From assembly GCA_019873735.1 (NCBI GenBank), contig JAIOAQ010000002.1:124001-188000 (forward strand): a stretch of DNA of 64,000 nucleotides, written 5' to 3'. The DNA is from Chloroflexota bacterium (GTDB lineage: Bacteria; Chloroflexota; Anaerolineae; Anaerolineales; Villigracilaceae). A model generated the notes under the pieces. The model did not search any database and was not told where the DNA came from. It saw nothing but the letters and a program-made list of their open reading frames with translations. The stretch's first letter is position 1. Each line of letters opens with the position of its first letter. This document shows, piece by piece, positions 45,927 through 54,243 of the stretch. The position numbers and the translations under genes are program-made.

Positions 45927-47191
45927 AAGAATTTCTTGAGGGCTTGTAGGGTTGGCTCAATGACCGGGGCCTCAGGGACAGCCTGCATCGCCGCGCGGAC
46001 ATCTTTAAGACCTGAGCCGGTATTCAAGACCAGGACAGGATCATCGGCTCCGACGACCCCCTGGCTGGCTGCCTGGACCAGACCGGCATACGCGGCCGCC
46101 CCGGCAGGCTCAACGAAGACGCCTGACGGTCCAAGCGCGGCAATGGCCGCCAAAATATCTTCATCCTTGACCGTGATATAGGTGCCGCCCGTCTCGCGCG
46201 CGGCGCGCACCGCACGGACGCCATCGCGCGGCAGGTCCACTGAAATCGAATCGGCAATTGTCTTTGCTGAGACAGGAGTAATCGTCTCTCCACCCGCGCG
46301 AAAGGCGTTGGCAATCGCCGCGGAGCCTTCAGCCTGAACGCCGATAATCCGCGGCATACGGTTAATCCACCCCAGGGCATATAAATCTTTGAAGCCTTTA
46401 TGCAGACCGGAAATGATATTGCCGTCGCCGACCGAGACAAAGATTGTGAGCGGGGGATGTTTGTCCAATGGGTTGTCGGCAGTATGCCAGGAACGGTGTT
46501 CATTCAGCCACCATTCCCAAATTTCAAAAGCAGCCGTCTTCTTGCCTTCGGCGGTAAACGGATTGTAGCCGGTATTGCGGCAGTACCAGCCAAATTCGTT
46601 TGCTGCCTGAATGGTCAAATCAAAAGCGTCATCATACGTTCCATCAACAAGGATCACTTTTGCGCCAAAGACCAACAGTTGGGCAATTTTCGCCTGGGGC
46701 GCTGTTCGCGGTGCGAAGATGACAGCCTTTTGACCAATCGCGGCCGACATCCCGGCCAGCGCCGCCCCGGCATTGCCTGTAGAAGCAGTGACCACTACTT
46801 CTGCTCCAATCTCGCGCGCCCGCGCCACAACAATTGCGCTGGCCCGGTCTTTGAATGATGCGGTAGGATTGCGGCTCTCATCCTTCAACCACAGGTATTT
46901 GAGGCCCAGCGTTTGGCCCAAACGCGGCAAGGCAAAGACAGGCGTCCAGCCGGCGGCATGCAGGGGGGTTGATTCCCCGCCCGGTTCAGCCACCGGCAAC
47001 AATGGCAGGTAGCGCCACAACGAAGACTCGTCCCGGCACACCAGGTCATCTGGCTGAAATTTTTTCTGAATGGCGGCGTAATCCAAAACAACATCCAGGT
47101 TTCCGCCATCAGAAGGGCAGGTATAGGTTACCTGCCCGGGGAGGTATTCTTTTCCACAAAGCGAACAACGATAGCCAATGAATTTGGTCAT
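45923..47191 (-). CDS. thrC: Threonine synthase
   Basis: A 422-residue PLP enzyme converting O-phosphohomoserine to threonine. The N terminus has a rubredoxin-like CSLCGKEYLPG...YTCP zinc-type knuckle, then LWLKDESRNPTASFKDRAS with the PLP Lys, and TASTGNAGAALAGMSA and VSVGDGNIISGLHKGF around the phosphate-binding sites. The length fits the long-zinc-knuckle group of threonine synthases. It is first in a three-gene minus-strand unit. Confidence 0.94.
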   Translation of the reverse strand: MTKFIGYRCSLCGKEYLPGQVTYTCPSDGGNLDVVLDYAAIQKKFQPDDLVCRDESSLWRYLPLLPVAEPGGESTPLHAAGWTPVFALPRLGQTLGLKYLWLKDESRNPTASFKDRASAIVVARAREIGAEVVVTASTGNAGAALAGMSAAIGQKAVIFAPRTAPQAKIAQLLVFGAKVILVDGTYDDAFDLTIQAANEFGWYCRNTGYNPFTAEGKKTAAFEIWEWWLNEHRSWHTADNPLDKHPPLTIFVSVGDGNIISGLHKGFKDLYALGWINRMPRIIGVQAEGSAAIANAFRAGGETITPVSAKTIADSISVDLPRDGVRAVRAARETGGTYITVKDEDILAAIAALGPSGVFVEPAGAAAYAGLVQAASQGVVGADDPVLVLNTGSGLKDVRAAMQAVPEAPVIEPTLQALKKFL

Positions 47192-47316
47192 GTAAGCATC
47201 TCCAGATGATTAATTTTAACCGATTTGGCACTGTCTGCGAGCCACAATTCCATGACGCGGCAAAGCATTCCTCGCCTTTGGGAACAACCAGACCGCGCGC
47301 TGTTTCCAACAACAAG

Positions 47317-47345
47317 GTGATAATGATCATACGGTCTTGTGACAA
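47317..47345 (-). promoter_or_regulatory. Possible promoter of threonine synthase operon
   Basis: On the minus strand TTGTCA (47340-47345) and TATCAC (47317-47322) are 17 bp apart. It lies about 125 bp upstream of thrC; the -10 is weak. Confidence 0.35.
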
Positions 47346-47392
47346 ACAACACTATTGTACAAAGCATCGCAAAGGTAAGATGCATTTAGATA

Positions 47393-47410
47393 TATTCGCC
47401 TATCCGAATA
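47393..47410. promoter_or_regulatory. ArsR-type operator candidate
   Basis: Perfect inverted repeat TATTCG-CCTATC-CGAATA just before arsR; the AAGG ribosome site (47410-47413) overlaps its right arm. ArsR-family sulfur sensors such as BigR/SqrR bind similar ATATTC/GAATAT palindromes, so autoregulation is likely. Confidence 0.6.
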
Positions 47411-47419
47411 AGGTAATTT

Positions 47420-47749
47420 ATGCTCTCTCCCACCCTCATTCAGGAAATTACCCAACTCCACGCCGATTTCTGCTCGGCGCTGGCCGATTCGACCCGCCTG
47501 ATTTTGCTCTATGCTCTGGCCGATGGGCCGCGCAACGTGTCGGAACTGACGGAGCAACTTGAGTTGCCGCAGCCGACCGTTTCGCGGCACTTGAAGATTC
47601 TGCGCGAGCGCGGCATGGTGACGGCTACCCGTCAGGGAATGACGGTGCAATATTCCTTGACCGATGAGCGCATCATCCAGGCATTGGATATTTTACGCGC
47701 CATCATGCGCGATCGCATTCAGTACCACGCCAGTCTCATTGCGGCGTAA
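47420..47749 (+). CDS. ArsR-family transcriptional regulator
   Basis: A 109-residue winged-helix regulator. ALADSTRLILLYALADGPRN and LPQPTVSRHLKILRERGMV form the helix-turn-helix region and MTVQYSLTDERIIQAL the wing. It has a single Cys (C18, in HADFCSALAD) and so lacks the two-Cys pair of BigR/SqrR persulfide sensors and the CVC motif of ArsR. It probably controls the sulfur-respiration genes that follow, and itself through the upstream palindrome. What it senses is not evident. Confidence 0.9.
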   Translation: MLSPTLIQEITQLHADFCSALADSTRLILLYALADGPRNVSELTEQLELPQPTVSRHLKILRERGMVTATRQGMTVQYSLTDERIIQALDILRAIMRDRIQYHASLIAA

Positions 47750-47764
47750 CCGTAGCACATTTTG

Positions 47765-47840
47765 TAGCACAGGCTTCAGCCTGTCGAAAAAACGTAGGCT
47801 TCAGCCTGTCGAAAAAAGCACAGGCTTTCGCCTGTAACAA
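47765..47840. repeat. Three tandem CAGGCTTCAGCCTG hairpin repeats
   Basis: GCACAGGCTTCAGCCTGTC, then a GTAGGCTTCAGCCTGTC copy with the CGAAAAAA linker, then GCACAGGCTTTCGCCTGT, each about 27 bp apart. Similar GTAGCACAGG...CCTGT units are at 60930-61010. It lies between arsR and the cytochrome gene, where it may attenuate transcription. Confidence 0.85.
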
Positions 47841-47861
47841 ATTTCTTTACGGAGGAAGAGG

Positions 47862-48680
47862 ATGCAATTCAAACGTTTGACTTTTTGGTTCGTGCTGCTG
47901 GGCCTGACGCTGGTGGTTGTCAGCGCCGTTTCGCTGATGAGCGTCCAGCCGGCCAGCGCACAATGTGGTTCGCAGGCTTCGTCCTGTAAGAACTGCCACG
48001 AGGTGCAGGGACAGATGCCGGTCAACAACGACGGGACGGGCTGGCATCAGTCGCATGCTTTCGGCGATTTCTGCTACATCTGCCACGCGGGCAATCAGCA
48101 GGCCACCGATGCGGCCGCTGCCCACACGGGCATGGTGCCGCCGCTGGAGGATATTCAGGCTTCCTGTCAGCAGTGTCACGTGAACGATTTGCAGGAACGC
48201 GCTCAGGTGTATGCGGACGCGCTCGGGGTGGCGATCGGCTCGGGTTCCGGCGGACAGGCTCCGGCGGGGAACGAACCGGCGGATCCGGCCACGGAATCCG
48301 CTCCGGCGGCCGCGGCGGTCAGTCAGTGCAACGAAGTTGTGGTGGATGATCCCAATCTGGTGGATTACGCCGCTCACTACGAGCAGACCGTTCTGGGCAA
48401 GAAGCCGGTCAATTGGGGCAATATCATCCTGCTGGTGATGATTGCCGGTATTGTGGTCGGCGGCGGCGGGTATGTCATCACCCGCGAGAAACTGGTCAGC
48501 GTGAAGTTTGGCGATACCAAAGCGGTGGATGCCGAGTATCCGGCCGATGTGGTGGATATGCTGCCCAAGATTGCCGGGCTGAAGGCAAGCACCCGCAAGT
48601 CGCTGGAGAAGGTGCTGGCGCACAAGAAGGCCGATAAGGCGCTCGACCTGCTGGATACGATTTTGTCTGAAGAGGAGTGA
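47862..48680 (+). CDS. Membrane-anchored triheme cytochrome c
   Basis: A 272-residue protein with an N-terminal signal (WFVLLGLTLVVVSAVS, cleavage near ASAQ). Three heme sites follow: CKNCH, CYICH and CQQCH, within residues 42-105. After a Pro/Ala-rich linker a single membrane helix (WGNIILLVMIAGIVVGGG) leads to a cytoplasmic domain of about 70 residues. The start has GGAGG 6 bp upstream. It is directly followed by the YedE-half genes (3 bp) and probably donates or accepts electrons at the periplasmic face for the molybdoenzyme complex. Soluble domain function unknown. Confidence 0.88.
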   Translation: MQFKRLTFWFVLLGLTLVVVSAVSLMSVQPASAQCGSQASSCKNCHEVQGQMPVNNDGTGWHQSHAFGDFCYICHAGNQQATDAAAAHTGMVPPLEDIQASCQQCHVNDLQERAQVYADALGVAIGSGSGGQAPAGNEPADPATESAPAAAAVSQCNEVVVDDPNLVDYAAHYEQTVLGKKPVNWGNIILLVMIAGIVVGGGGYVITREKLVSVKFGDTKAVDAEYPADVVDMLPKIAGLKASTRKSLEKVLAHKKADKALDLLDTILSEEE

Positions 48681-48683
48681 ACC

Positions 48684-49217
48684 ATGAAAGCCATCTGGAA
48701 TTACATCCGCAGAGAAGAATGGTCGCCCTATATCGCCGGGGTTTTGCTCGGTGTGGTGGGCATTCTGGCGGTGTGGATTAACAACAGCCTGCTGGGCGCT
48801 TCGGGCGCGTTTGAGAACCTGGTGGGCATTATCGGTAAGGCAATTGCGCCGAGTTTGTTCGACAACATGTACTTCAACTTCGTCATGCCGGCCGAGATTA
48901 CCACCAATGTCATCTTGCTGTTGGGCATTTTCTTCGGCAGCATGCTGGCGGCGTTGACCAGCGGCACGCTCAAGTTCCGCGTGAACGATAACGAGCAATG
49001 GAAGAAAATCTACGGGCCGCAACTGTGGAAGCGCTGGCTGCTGCTTTTCGTGGGCGGCATTATCCTGGAGTACGCTTCGGGGATTGCCGGCGGCTGCACC
49101 AGTGGCCTGGCGATTTCGGGCGGCATGCTGCTCGACCCGGCGGCGTTCCTGTTCATTGCCGGGATGTTCGCTTCGGGCATCGTGACGGCAAAGATTATCT
49201 ACGGCAAGCGCTATTAG
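48684..49217 (+). CDS. YeeE/YedE-family sulfur transporter, half 1
   Basis: A 177-residue membrane protein with five hydrophobic segments, the N-terminal half-type of YeeE/YedE (DUF395/TsuA-like) proteins that move thiosulfate or sulfur species. The conserved Cys is in ASGIAGGCTSGLAISGG. In many bacteria two half-proteins form one transporter. It lies 3 bp after the cytochrome and 9 bp before the second half. Confidence 0.9.
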   Translation: MKAIWNYIRREEWSPYIAGVLLGVVGILAVWINNSLLGASGAFENLVGIIGKAIAPSLFDNMYFNFVMPAEITTNVILLLGIFFGSMLAALTSGTLKFRVNDNEQWKKIYGPQLWKRWLLLFVGGIILEYASGIAGGCTSGLAISGGMLLDPAAFLFIAGMFASGIVTAKIIYGKRY

Positions 49218-49226
49218 GAGGTAGCC

Positions 49227-49781
49227 ATGACTTCGTTTATTGTTGCTTTCGTGCTGGGCCTTGCCTTCGGCTTTGCGCTCAATAAGGCCGGGCTGACCAA
49301 GTATCACAAAATCGTCAATGTCTTCCGCTTCACCGATATGGCGGTGCTGAAGTTCATGATGACGGCCCTGGTAGTCGCCATGGCGGGACTGTACGCCCTG
49401 CGCGGCCTCGGCCTAGTGACTTTCCCGGCGCCTCCGGCGACCTATGTGGTCGGCAACCTGGTGGGCGGCCTCATCTTCGGCGTGGGCATGGCGATGGCCG
49501 GTTTCTGCCCCGGCACAGCCGCCGCCGGCGCAGGAGATGGCAAACTGGATTACATCATCCCCGGCGTGCTCGGCTTCCTGACCGGCGCGGCCATCTACGG
49601 CCTGACCTATCAGCAGGTGCAGCCGGCCATCATGGCCATCGCCAACTATGGCAATGTGGTCATCCCCGACCTGTGGAATCTCAGCCCCTTCCTGACCGTT
49701 TTGCTCTTTGCCTTCATGTCGCTCTTCCTGTTCTATATGATTGACCGGGCAGGGTGGCAGAGGAAGAGCAGTGATCAGTGA
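49227..49781 (+). CDS. YeeE/YedE-family sulfur transporter, half 2
   Basis: A 184-residue companion half. Its signature Cys is in FGVGMAMAGFCPGTAAAGAG; TsuA-type proteins use such Cys residues to relay thiosulfate through the membrane. The last codons run into the CAGT-rich repeat tract, with the TGA stop at 49779-49781 lying inside it. It probably pairs with the protein from 48684. Confidence 0.9.
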   Translation: MTSFIVAFVLGLAFGFALNKAGLTKYHKIVNVFRFTDMAVLKFMMTALVVAMAGLYALRGLGLVTFPAPPATYVVGNLVGGLIFGVGMAMAGFCPGTAAAGAGDGKLDYIIPGVLGFLTGAAIYGLTYQQVQPAIMAIANYGNVVIPDLWNLSPFLTVLLFAFMSLFLFYMIDRAGWQRKSSDQ

Positions 49782-49841
49782 TCAGTAATCAGTTATCAGT
49801 AATCAGTGGATACTGGTGAAAGACTGATCACTGAAAACTGA
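49769..49841. repeat. CAGTAATCAGT-type low-complexity repeat
   Basis: Imperfect 7-bp words (GTGATCA, GTAATCA, GTTATCA) and an inverted TGATCACTGA part, between the second YedE gene and the molybdoenzyme gene. Same family as 27984-28028 and 55331-55369. Confidence 0.8.
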
Positions 49842-49856
49842 AGGCTGGAGTTACCT

Positions 49857-52037
49857 ATGACCCAAACCATCTCACGACGAGATTTTCTGAAACTAGGCGC
49901 GGCGGCGGGCGCGGCGCTGGCGACCGGCAGCCTGCTCCCGGCTCCGGTGGCCGAGGCGGCCCGTCAGGCCGGGTTCCTCGACTCGAAGGGCAACGGCTAC
50001 ATCCCCAGCATGTGCGAGATGTGCGTCTGGCGCTGCGGCTTGATTGCCAAGGTCAAGGATGGGCGCGTCGTCAAACTGGACGGCAACCCGGAGCATCCGC
50101 ACTCGCGCGGCAACCTGTGCCCGCGCGGCCAATCGGGCCTGATGAACACCTACGACCCCGACCGCGTCCTGACCCCGCTCATCCGCGTCGGCAAGCGCGG
50201 CGAGGGCAAGTTCCGCAAGGCATCCTGGGACGAGGCGCTCGACCTGGTTGCCAGCAAGATGCTGGAAATCAAGGACAAGTATGGCCCGGAGGCAATGGTC
50301 TTCTCGACCACCCACTGCCTGACCCAGCCGCAGTTCGAGAACCTGCTCTATGCTTACGGCTCGCCCAACTACGGCACGCAGCGTTCGCTGTGCTTCAATG
50401 CCATGATCACCGCCTTCCAGTTGACCTACGGTGTTGAAGAGCCCGCCCGCCGCTATGACAATGTCGAATTCATTCTGATGGTGGGACGCAACCTGATGGA
50501 GGCCATTTCGACCTCCGAGACAGGCGAACTTGCTCGCGCCCTCGACCGCGGTGCCAAACTGGTCTACCTCGACCCGCGCTACACCAAGACGGCTGCCAAG
50601 GCCAGCGAGTGGATTCCCATCCGCCCCGGCACCGATGCGGCTTTCCTGCTGGCGATGATCAACGTCATCGTGACCAACCAACTGGCAGATTGCGACTTCG
50701 TCAAGCAATATGTCGTCGGCTGCGATAACATCCAGGACGAAATGAAGAAGTACACCCCGCAGTGGGCCGAACAGATTACCGGCGTGCCGGCCGAGACCAT
50801 TGAACGGATTGCCCGCGAATACGCCGGCGCCAAAAAGTGTGCCATGGTGCATCCCGGCTGGCGGACTTCCAACTTCGTCAATTCCTTCCAGACCGAACGG
50901 GCGATTGCCACGCTCAACGCTTTGAGCGGCACCGTGCTGCGGCCGGGAGGCTGTCTCTCGGCCGAACTGATGGCCGAGGGCGCCGGGCTGGGCGTACCGC
51001 CTCAGCCGCCCTATCCGCGCATCTCAGCCCTCCGCCTGGACGGCGTGCCGTGGAAGTACCCCCTCGTGCCGCTCAAACTGGGCGTCTTCCAGGAACTGCG
51101 CGACAACATCTTGCGCGGCGAACCGTATCAGGCGCACGGCTGGTTCATCTCACGTCAGAATCCCATCCTTGCCCTGCCTGACCGCAACAAGACCCTCCAG
51201 GCCTTCGGCAAGATGGATTTCATCGTCACTATTGATATCCTGATGAACGACACCGCCTGGTTCTCGGACGTGGTACTGCCCGAAGCCTCCTACCTGGAGC
51301 GTTACGACCCGCTCCTGCCGGTGGACGGCAGAGCCTTCATCCGCCAGCCGGTCATCGAGCCGCAGGGCGAAGCCAAATCCACACTCTGGATTTACAAACA
51401 ACTCGGCGAGCGCCTGGGCATTGGCGAATACTTCCAGTATGAAGACGAAGAAGACTTCCTGCGCCAGCAACTTAAGCCGCTCGGCGTCAGTCTGGAAGAA
51501 GTCAAGGCCAAAGGTTATGCCAAACTTCCAGAAGAAGAGAAAAACGACGAAATTACGTTCAAGACGCCATCCGGCAAGATTGAGGTCTATTCCGAAACGC
51601 TCAAGAACGCCGGCTTCTCACCCTGGCCAACCTGGGAGGAGCCGCCCATGCCCGGCGAAGGGGAGTTCTACCTGCTGACCGGCAAGGTGGCGCAGCACAC
51701 GCAGTTCGGCACGCAGAACAATCAACTGCTGCACAAATACGCCGACGAGCCGCGCCTGTGGATGAACGCCAAAATCGCCGCCCAAAAAGGCCTGAAAGAC
51801 GGCGACTGGGTGAAAGTGACCAGCAAGGTCGGCAGCGTCCACATCCGCCTGAAGGCAACCGAAGCCATCCGCCCCGACTGCGTCTATATGACCCCCGGCT
51901 ACGGTCACATCTCCAAGGGGTTGACCACCGCCTACGGCTACGGCGCCAGCGACTCGGTCCTGCACGAGACGTACACCGATCCCATCAGCGGCAGCCAGGC
52001 CCTCAGCCAGACCTTCGTCACGGTGGAAAAGGCGTAG
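49857..52037 (+). CDS. Molybdopterin oxidoreductase, PsrA/PhsA-type catalytic subunit
   Basis: A 726-residue Mo-bisMGD enzyme of the DMSO reductase family. A twin-arginine signal (SRRDFLKLGAAAGAALATG) exports it. The [4Fe-4S] ligands are C53, C56, C60 and C88. The loop GSPNYGTQRSLCFN places a Cys (about 179) as probable Mo ligand, as in polysulfide and thiosulfate reductases. The C-terminal part (LLTGKVAQHTQFGTQNNQLL) holds the pterin-binding fold. Neighbouring FeS and NrfD subunits and sulfur transporters point to a sulfur substrate; the direction (reduction or tetrathionate/thiosulfate oxidation) is not determined. Confidence 0.93.
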   Translation: MTQTISRRDFLKLGAAAGAALATGSLLPAPVAEAARQAGFLDSKGNGYIPSMCEMCVWRCGLIAKVKDGRVVKLDGNPEHPHSRGNLCPRGQSGLMNTYDPDRVLTPLIRVGKRGEGKFRKASWDEALDLVASKMLEIKDKYGPEAMVFSTTHCLTQPQFENLLYAYGSPNYGTQRSLCFNAMITAFQLTYGVEEPARRYDNVEFILMVGRNLMEAISTSETGELARALDRGAKLVYLDPRYTKTAAKASEWIPIRPGTDAAFLLAMINVIVTNQLADCDFVKQYVVGCDNIQDEMKKYTPQWAEQITGVPAETIERIAREYAGAKKCAMVHPGWRTSNFVNSFQTERAIATLNALSGTVLRPGGCLSAELMAEGAGLGVPPQPPYPRISALRLDGVPWKYPLVPLKLGVFQELRDNILRGEPYQAHGWFISRQNPILALPDRNKTLQAFGKMDFIVTIDILMNDTAWFSDVVLPEASYLERYDPLLPVDGRAFIRQPVIEPQGEAKSTLWIYKQLGERLGIGEYFQYEDEEDFLRQQLKPLGVSLEEVKAKGYAKLPEEEKNDEITFKTPSGKIEVYSETLKNAGFSPWPTWEEPPMPGEGEFYLLTGKVAQHTQFGTQNNQLLHKYADEPRLWMNAKIAAQKGLKDGDWVKVTSKVGSVHIRLKATEAIRPDCVYMTPGYGHISKGLTTAYGYGASDSVLHETYTDPISGSQALSQTFVTVEKA

Positions 52038-52046
52038 AGGTGAACT

Positions 52047-52826
52047 ATGACTGAAATCAAACATCATGCTTACCTGTTCGATGCCACCCGCTGCATTGAC
52101 TGCCGCGCCTGCATGGTGGCCTGCAGCGTGGAAAACAACATCGAAATGGACAAGACCCGCATCTGGGTATCTGGCGTGGGCGTCAAGGGCGAGTTTCCCA
52201 ACCTGCAGCGCGCCACGATGGTCTATCACTGTATGCACTGCGAGCATCCCGACTGCATGTCGGCCTGCCCGGTGGGCGCCTACAGCAAACGCCCCGACGG
52301 CCCGGTGGTCTACAACCCCGAAAAGTGTATCGGCTGCCGCTACTGCATGAACGCCTGTCCCTTCGGCGTGCCGCACTTCGACTACGACAAGGGCATTGTG
52401 GAAGGCGCATTCATTGACAAATGTACCTTCTGCCCGCAGCGCATTGACGTTGGTGAAGAACCCGCCTGCGTGCACACCTGCCCCACCGACGCCCTGGAAT
52501 ACGGCGAACGCGAGGAACTGCTGAAGAAGGCCCACGAGCGCATTGCTGCCCATCCTGAGCGCTATATCCAGCACGTCTACGGCGAATTCGAGAACGGCGG
52601 CACCTCTTACCTCATCATTTCGCACGTTCCCTTCGAGGAACTCGGCCTGCCGACTCTGCCGGAGAAGCCCATCAACGAAGTCAGTGAGACGGCGGTCGGC
52701 CTGACCCTGCCGGTCGCCCTGGGGTGGGGCGCGGCGCTGACGGCGGTCACCGTGGGCGTCTCGCTGCTCAAGAAGAAGTCCGCCGCAGAGGACGAGGCAG
52801 AAAAGAAACCGGAGGCAGAGAAATGA
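52047..52826 (+). CDS. Four-cluster 4Fe-4S subunit (PsrB/PhsB-like) with C-terminal helix
   Basis: A 259-residue electron-transfer subunit. Four Cys groups are visible: CIDCRACMVACSVENN, CMHCEHPDCMSACPVGA, CIGCRYCMNACPFG and CTFCPQR with PACVHTCPTDA. Each feeds one cubane cluster, as in PsrB. Beyond residue 205 there is one hydrophobic helix (LPVALGWGAALTAVTVGVSLL) and a charged tail, an addition not present in plain PsrB. It starts 9 bp after the catalytic subunit gene and overlaps the NrfD gene by ATGA. Confidence 0.93.
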   Translation: MTEIKHHAYLFDATRCIDCRACMVACSVENNIEMDKTRIWVSGVGVKGEFPNLQRATMVYHCMHCEHPDCMSACPVGAYSKRPDGPVVYNPEKCIGCRYCMNACPFGVPHFDYDKGIVEGAFIDKCTFCPQRIDVGEEPACVHTCPTDALEYGEREELLKKAHERIAAHPERYIQHVYGEFENGGTSYLIISHVPFEELGLPTLPEKPINEVSETAVGLTLPVALGWGAALTAVTVGVSLLKKKSAAEDEAEKKPEAEK

Positions 52827-54004
52827 AACTGAACATCACCATTCAACCGCGCTTCCGCATCGGCTTATTCCCGCTGACGCTGCTGGTTTTCATGGGCATT
52901 GCCGCCTTCATCGCCCTGTGGCGTTACATCTACGGCATCGGCGCCATTAGCAACCTGAGCAACTCCTACCCCTGGGGCTTCTGGGTCAGTTTCGACCTGT
53001 TTACCGGCATTGCCATCAGCAGTGGCGCGTTCGTCATCGCTTCGCTGGTCTATATCTTCGGGCTGGAGCAATTTCGTCCGCTGGTGCGCCCGACGCTGGT
53101 TACGGCGCTGCTGGGCTACGTCATGGAAGGCATGGCCCTGCTGGTAGAACTCGGTCAGCCGCACCGCATCTGGTACTTCCTGCGCTACCAGAACTTCACC
53201 TCCTTCCTGCTCTTCATCGGCCTCTACGTGATGATCTACATCGTCGTGCTGACGGTGGAATTTGCCCCGGCTGTATTTGAGCGGCTGAAGTGGGACAAGG
53301 CCGCTGCCCTGCTCAAACGCTGGATGAAACCGGTTGTCATCTTCGGGGCGGTCATCTCGACCCTGCACCAGGCCTCGCTTGGCTCGCTGCTGCTCATTCA
53401 GCCGGCCAAACTCCATCCGCTCTGGTGGACGCCGTGGATCCCGCCGCTGTTCTTCGTCTCGGCGGTTGCCATCGGCCTGGCGATGACCATCTTCGAGTCG
53501 TCCATGACCTCGCGCTACTTCAAACGCGCCCTGGAGACGCATCTGCTCGAAAAACTGGCCCGCGGGCTGCCCTTTGTGCTGGGCTTTTATCTGGTGATGC
53601 GCTTCGTCCAGTTGACGCTGGAGGGCAAACTCTCGCTGCTCTTTGCCAGCGGCGGGATGAGCCTCCTGTTCTGGGCCGAAATCCTGATCGGCGTGTTGCT
53701 GCCCATCGTCTTGTTCTCCTTCAAACGGGTGCGCACCAGCCCCGGCAGCCTGTTGACCGGCGCCCTGCTAACCCTGGCCGGGATGATCCTCAACCGCTTT
53801 GATGTCAGTTGGTTCGCCGTCAAACACTACGACCCGCTCACCTATGCCCCGGCCTTCATGGGCAAAGTGACCTACTTCCCCTCCATCACCGAAATCCTGG
53901 TCTCGGTGGGCATCTTCTCCTTCGGCATCCTGGCCTTTGGCCTGGCGGTCAAGTACCTGCCGGTTTTGGAGCCGGAACATCACGGGGCGCACGCCGGAGA
54001 CTGA
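52823..54004 (+). CDS. NrfD/PsrC-like membrane quinone subunit
   Basis: A 393-residue polytopic protein starting at the ATG overlapping the FeS gene stop. It resembles NrfD/PsrC/HybB-type subunits: SNSYPWGFWVSFDLFTGIAI at residues 40-60, then LLVELGQPHRIWYFLRYQN and an ISTLHQASLGSLLL-type segment typical of the HybB/NrfD group. It would link menaquinone to the FeS subunit, with or without proton movement. An independent promoter for the downstream cytochrome genes is possible, because a hairpin follows. Confidence 0.92.
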   Translation: MKLNITIQPRFRIGLFPLTLLVFMGIAAFIALWRYIYGIGAISNLSNSYPWGFWVSFDLFTGIAISSGAFVIASLVYIFGLEQFRPLVRPTLVTALLGYVMEGMALLVELGQPHRIWYFLRYQNFTSFLLFIGLYVMIYIVVLTVEFAPAVFERLKWDKAAALLKRWMKPVVIFGAVISTLHQASLGSLLLIQPAKLHPLWWTPWIPPLFFVSAVAIGLAMTIFESSMTSRYFKRALETHLLEKLARGLPFVLGFYLVMRFVQLTLEGKLSLLFASGGMSLLFWAEILIGVLLPIVLFSFKRVRTSPGSLLTGALLTLAGMILNRFDVSWFAVKHYDPLTYAPAFMGKVTYFPSITEILVSVGIFSFGILAFGLAVKYLPVLEPEHHGAHAGD

Positions 54005-54069
54005 CATCCCGCTTCGTTCCTGACCCTCGACCCGCCTCCGTTTCAACGGGCTTTTGCCCACGCTGACGA

Positions 54070-54094
54070 CCCTCCCGCTGAGCAGGCGGGAGGG
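54070..54094 (+). terminator. Hairpin after the psr-like genes
   Basis: Stem CCCTCCCGC/GCGGGAGGG (54070-54078 and 54086-54094), 7-base loop. It is followed by TTACAATTA rather than a T-run, so termination may be incomplete. Confidence 0.5.
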
Positions 54095-54120
54095 TTACAA
54101 TTAGGAAAGAGTACAATTAG

Positions 54121-54197
54121 GTACACAGGTGACACGTACACAGGTACACAGGTAGACAGGTAACAGGTACACAGGTAGACAGGTAACAGGTACACAC
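54121..54197. repeat. ACAGGTA tandem repeat
   Basis: Loosely repeated GTACACAGGT and GTAGACAGGT words, with a longer 23-bp unit repeated twice. The same words are found near 55257-55280 and inverted at 42700-42733. Together with the flanking sequence it fills most of the 239-bp gap before the cytochrome b gene. Confidence 0.75.
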
Positions 54198-54243
54198 GGA
54201 ACACTGCTCACTGACGACCGACGACCGACGACTCCCCTCAAAA

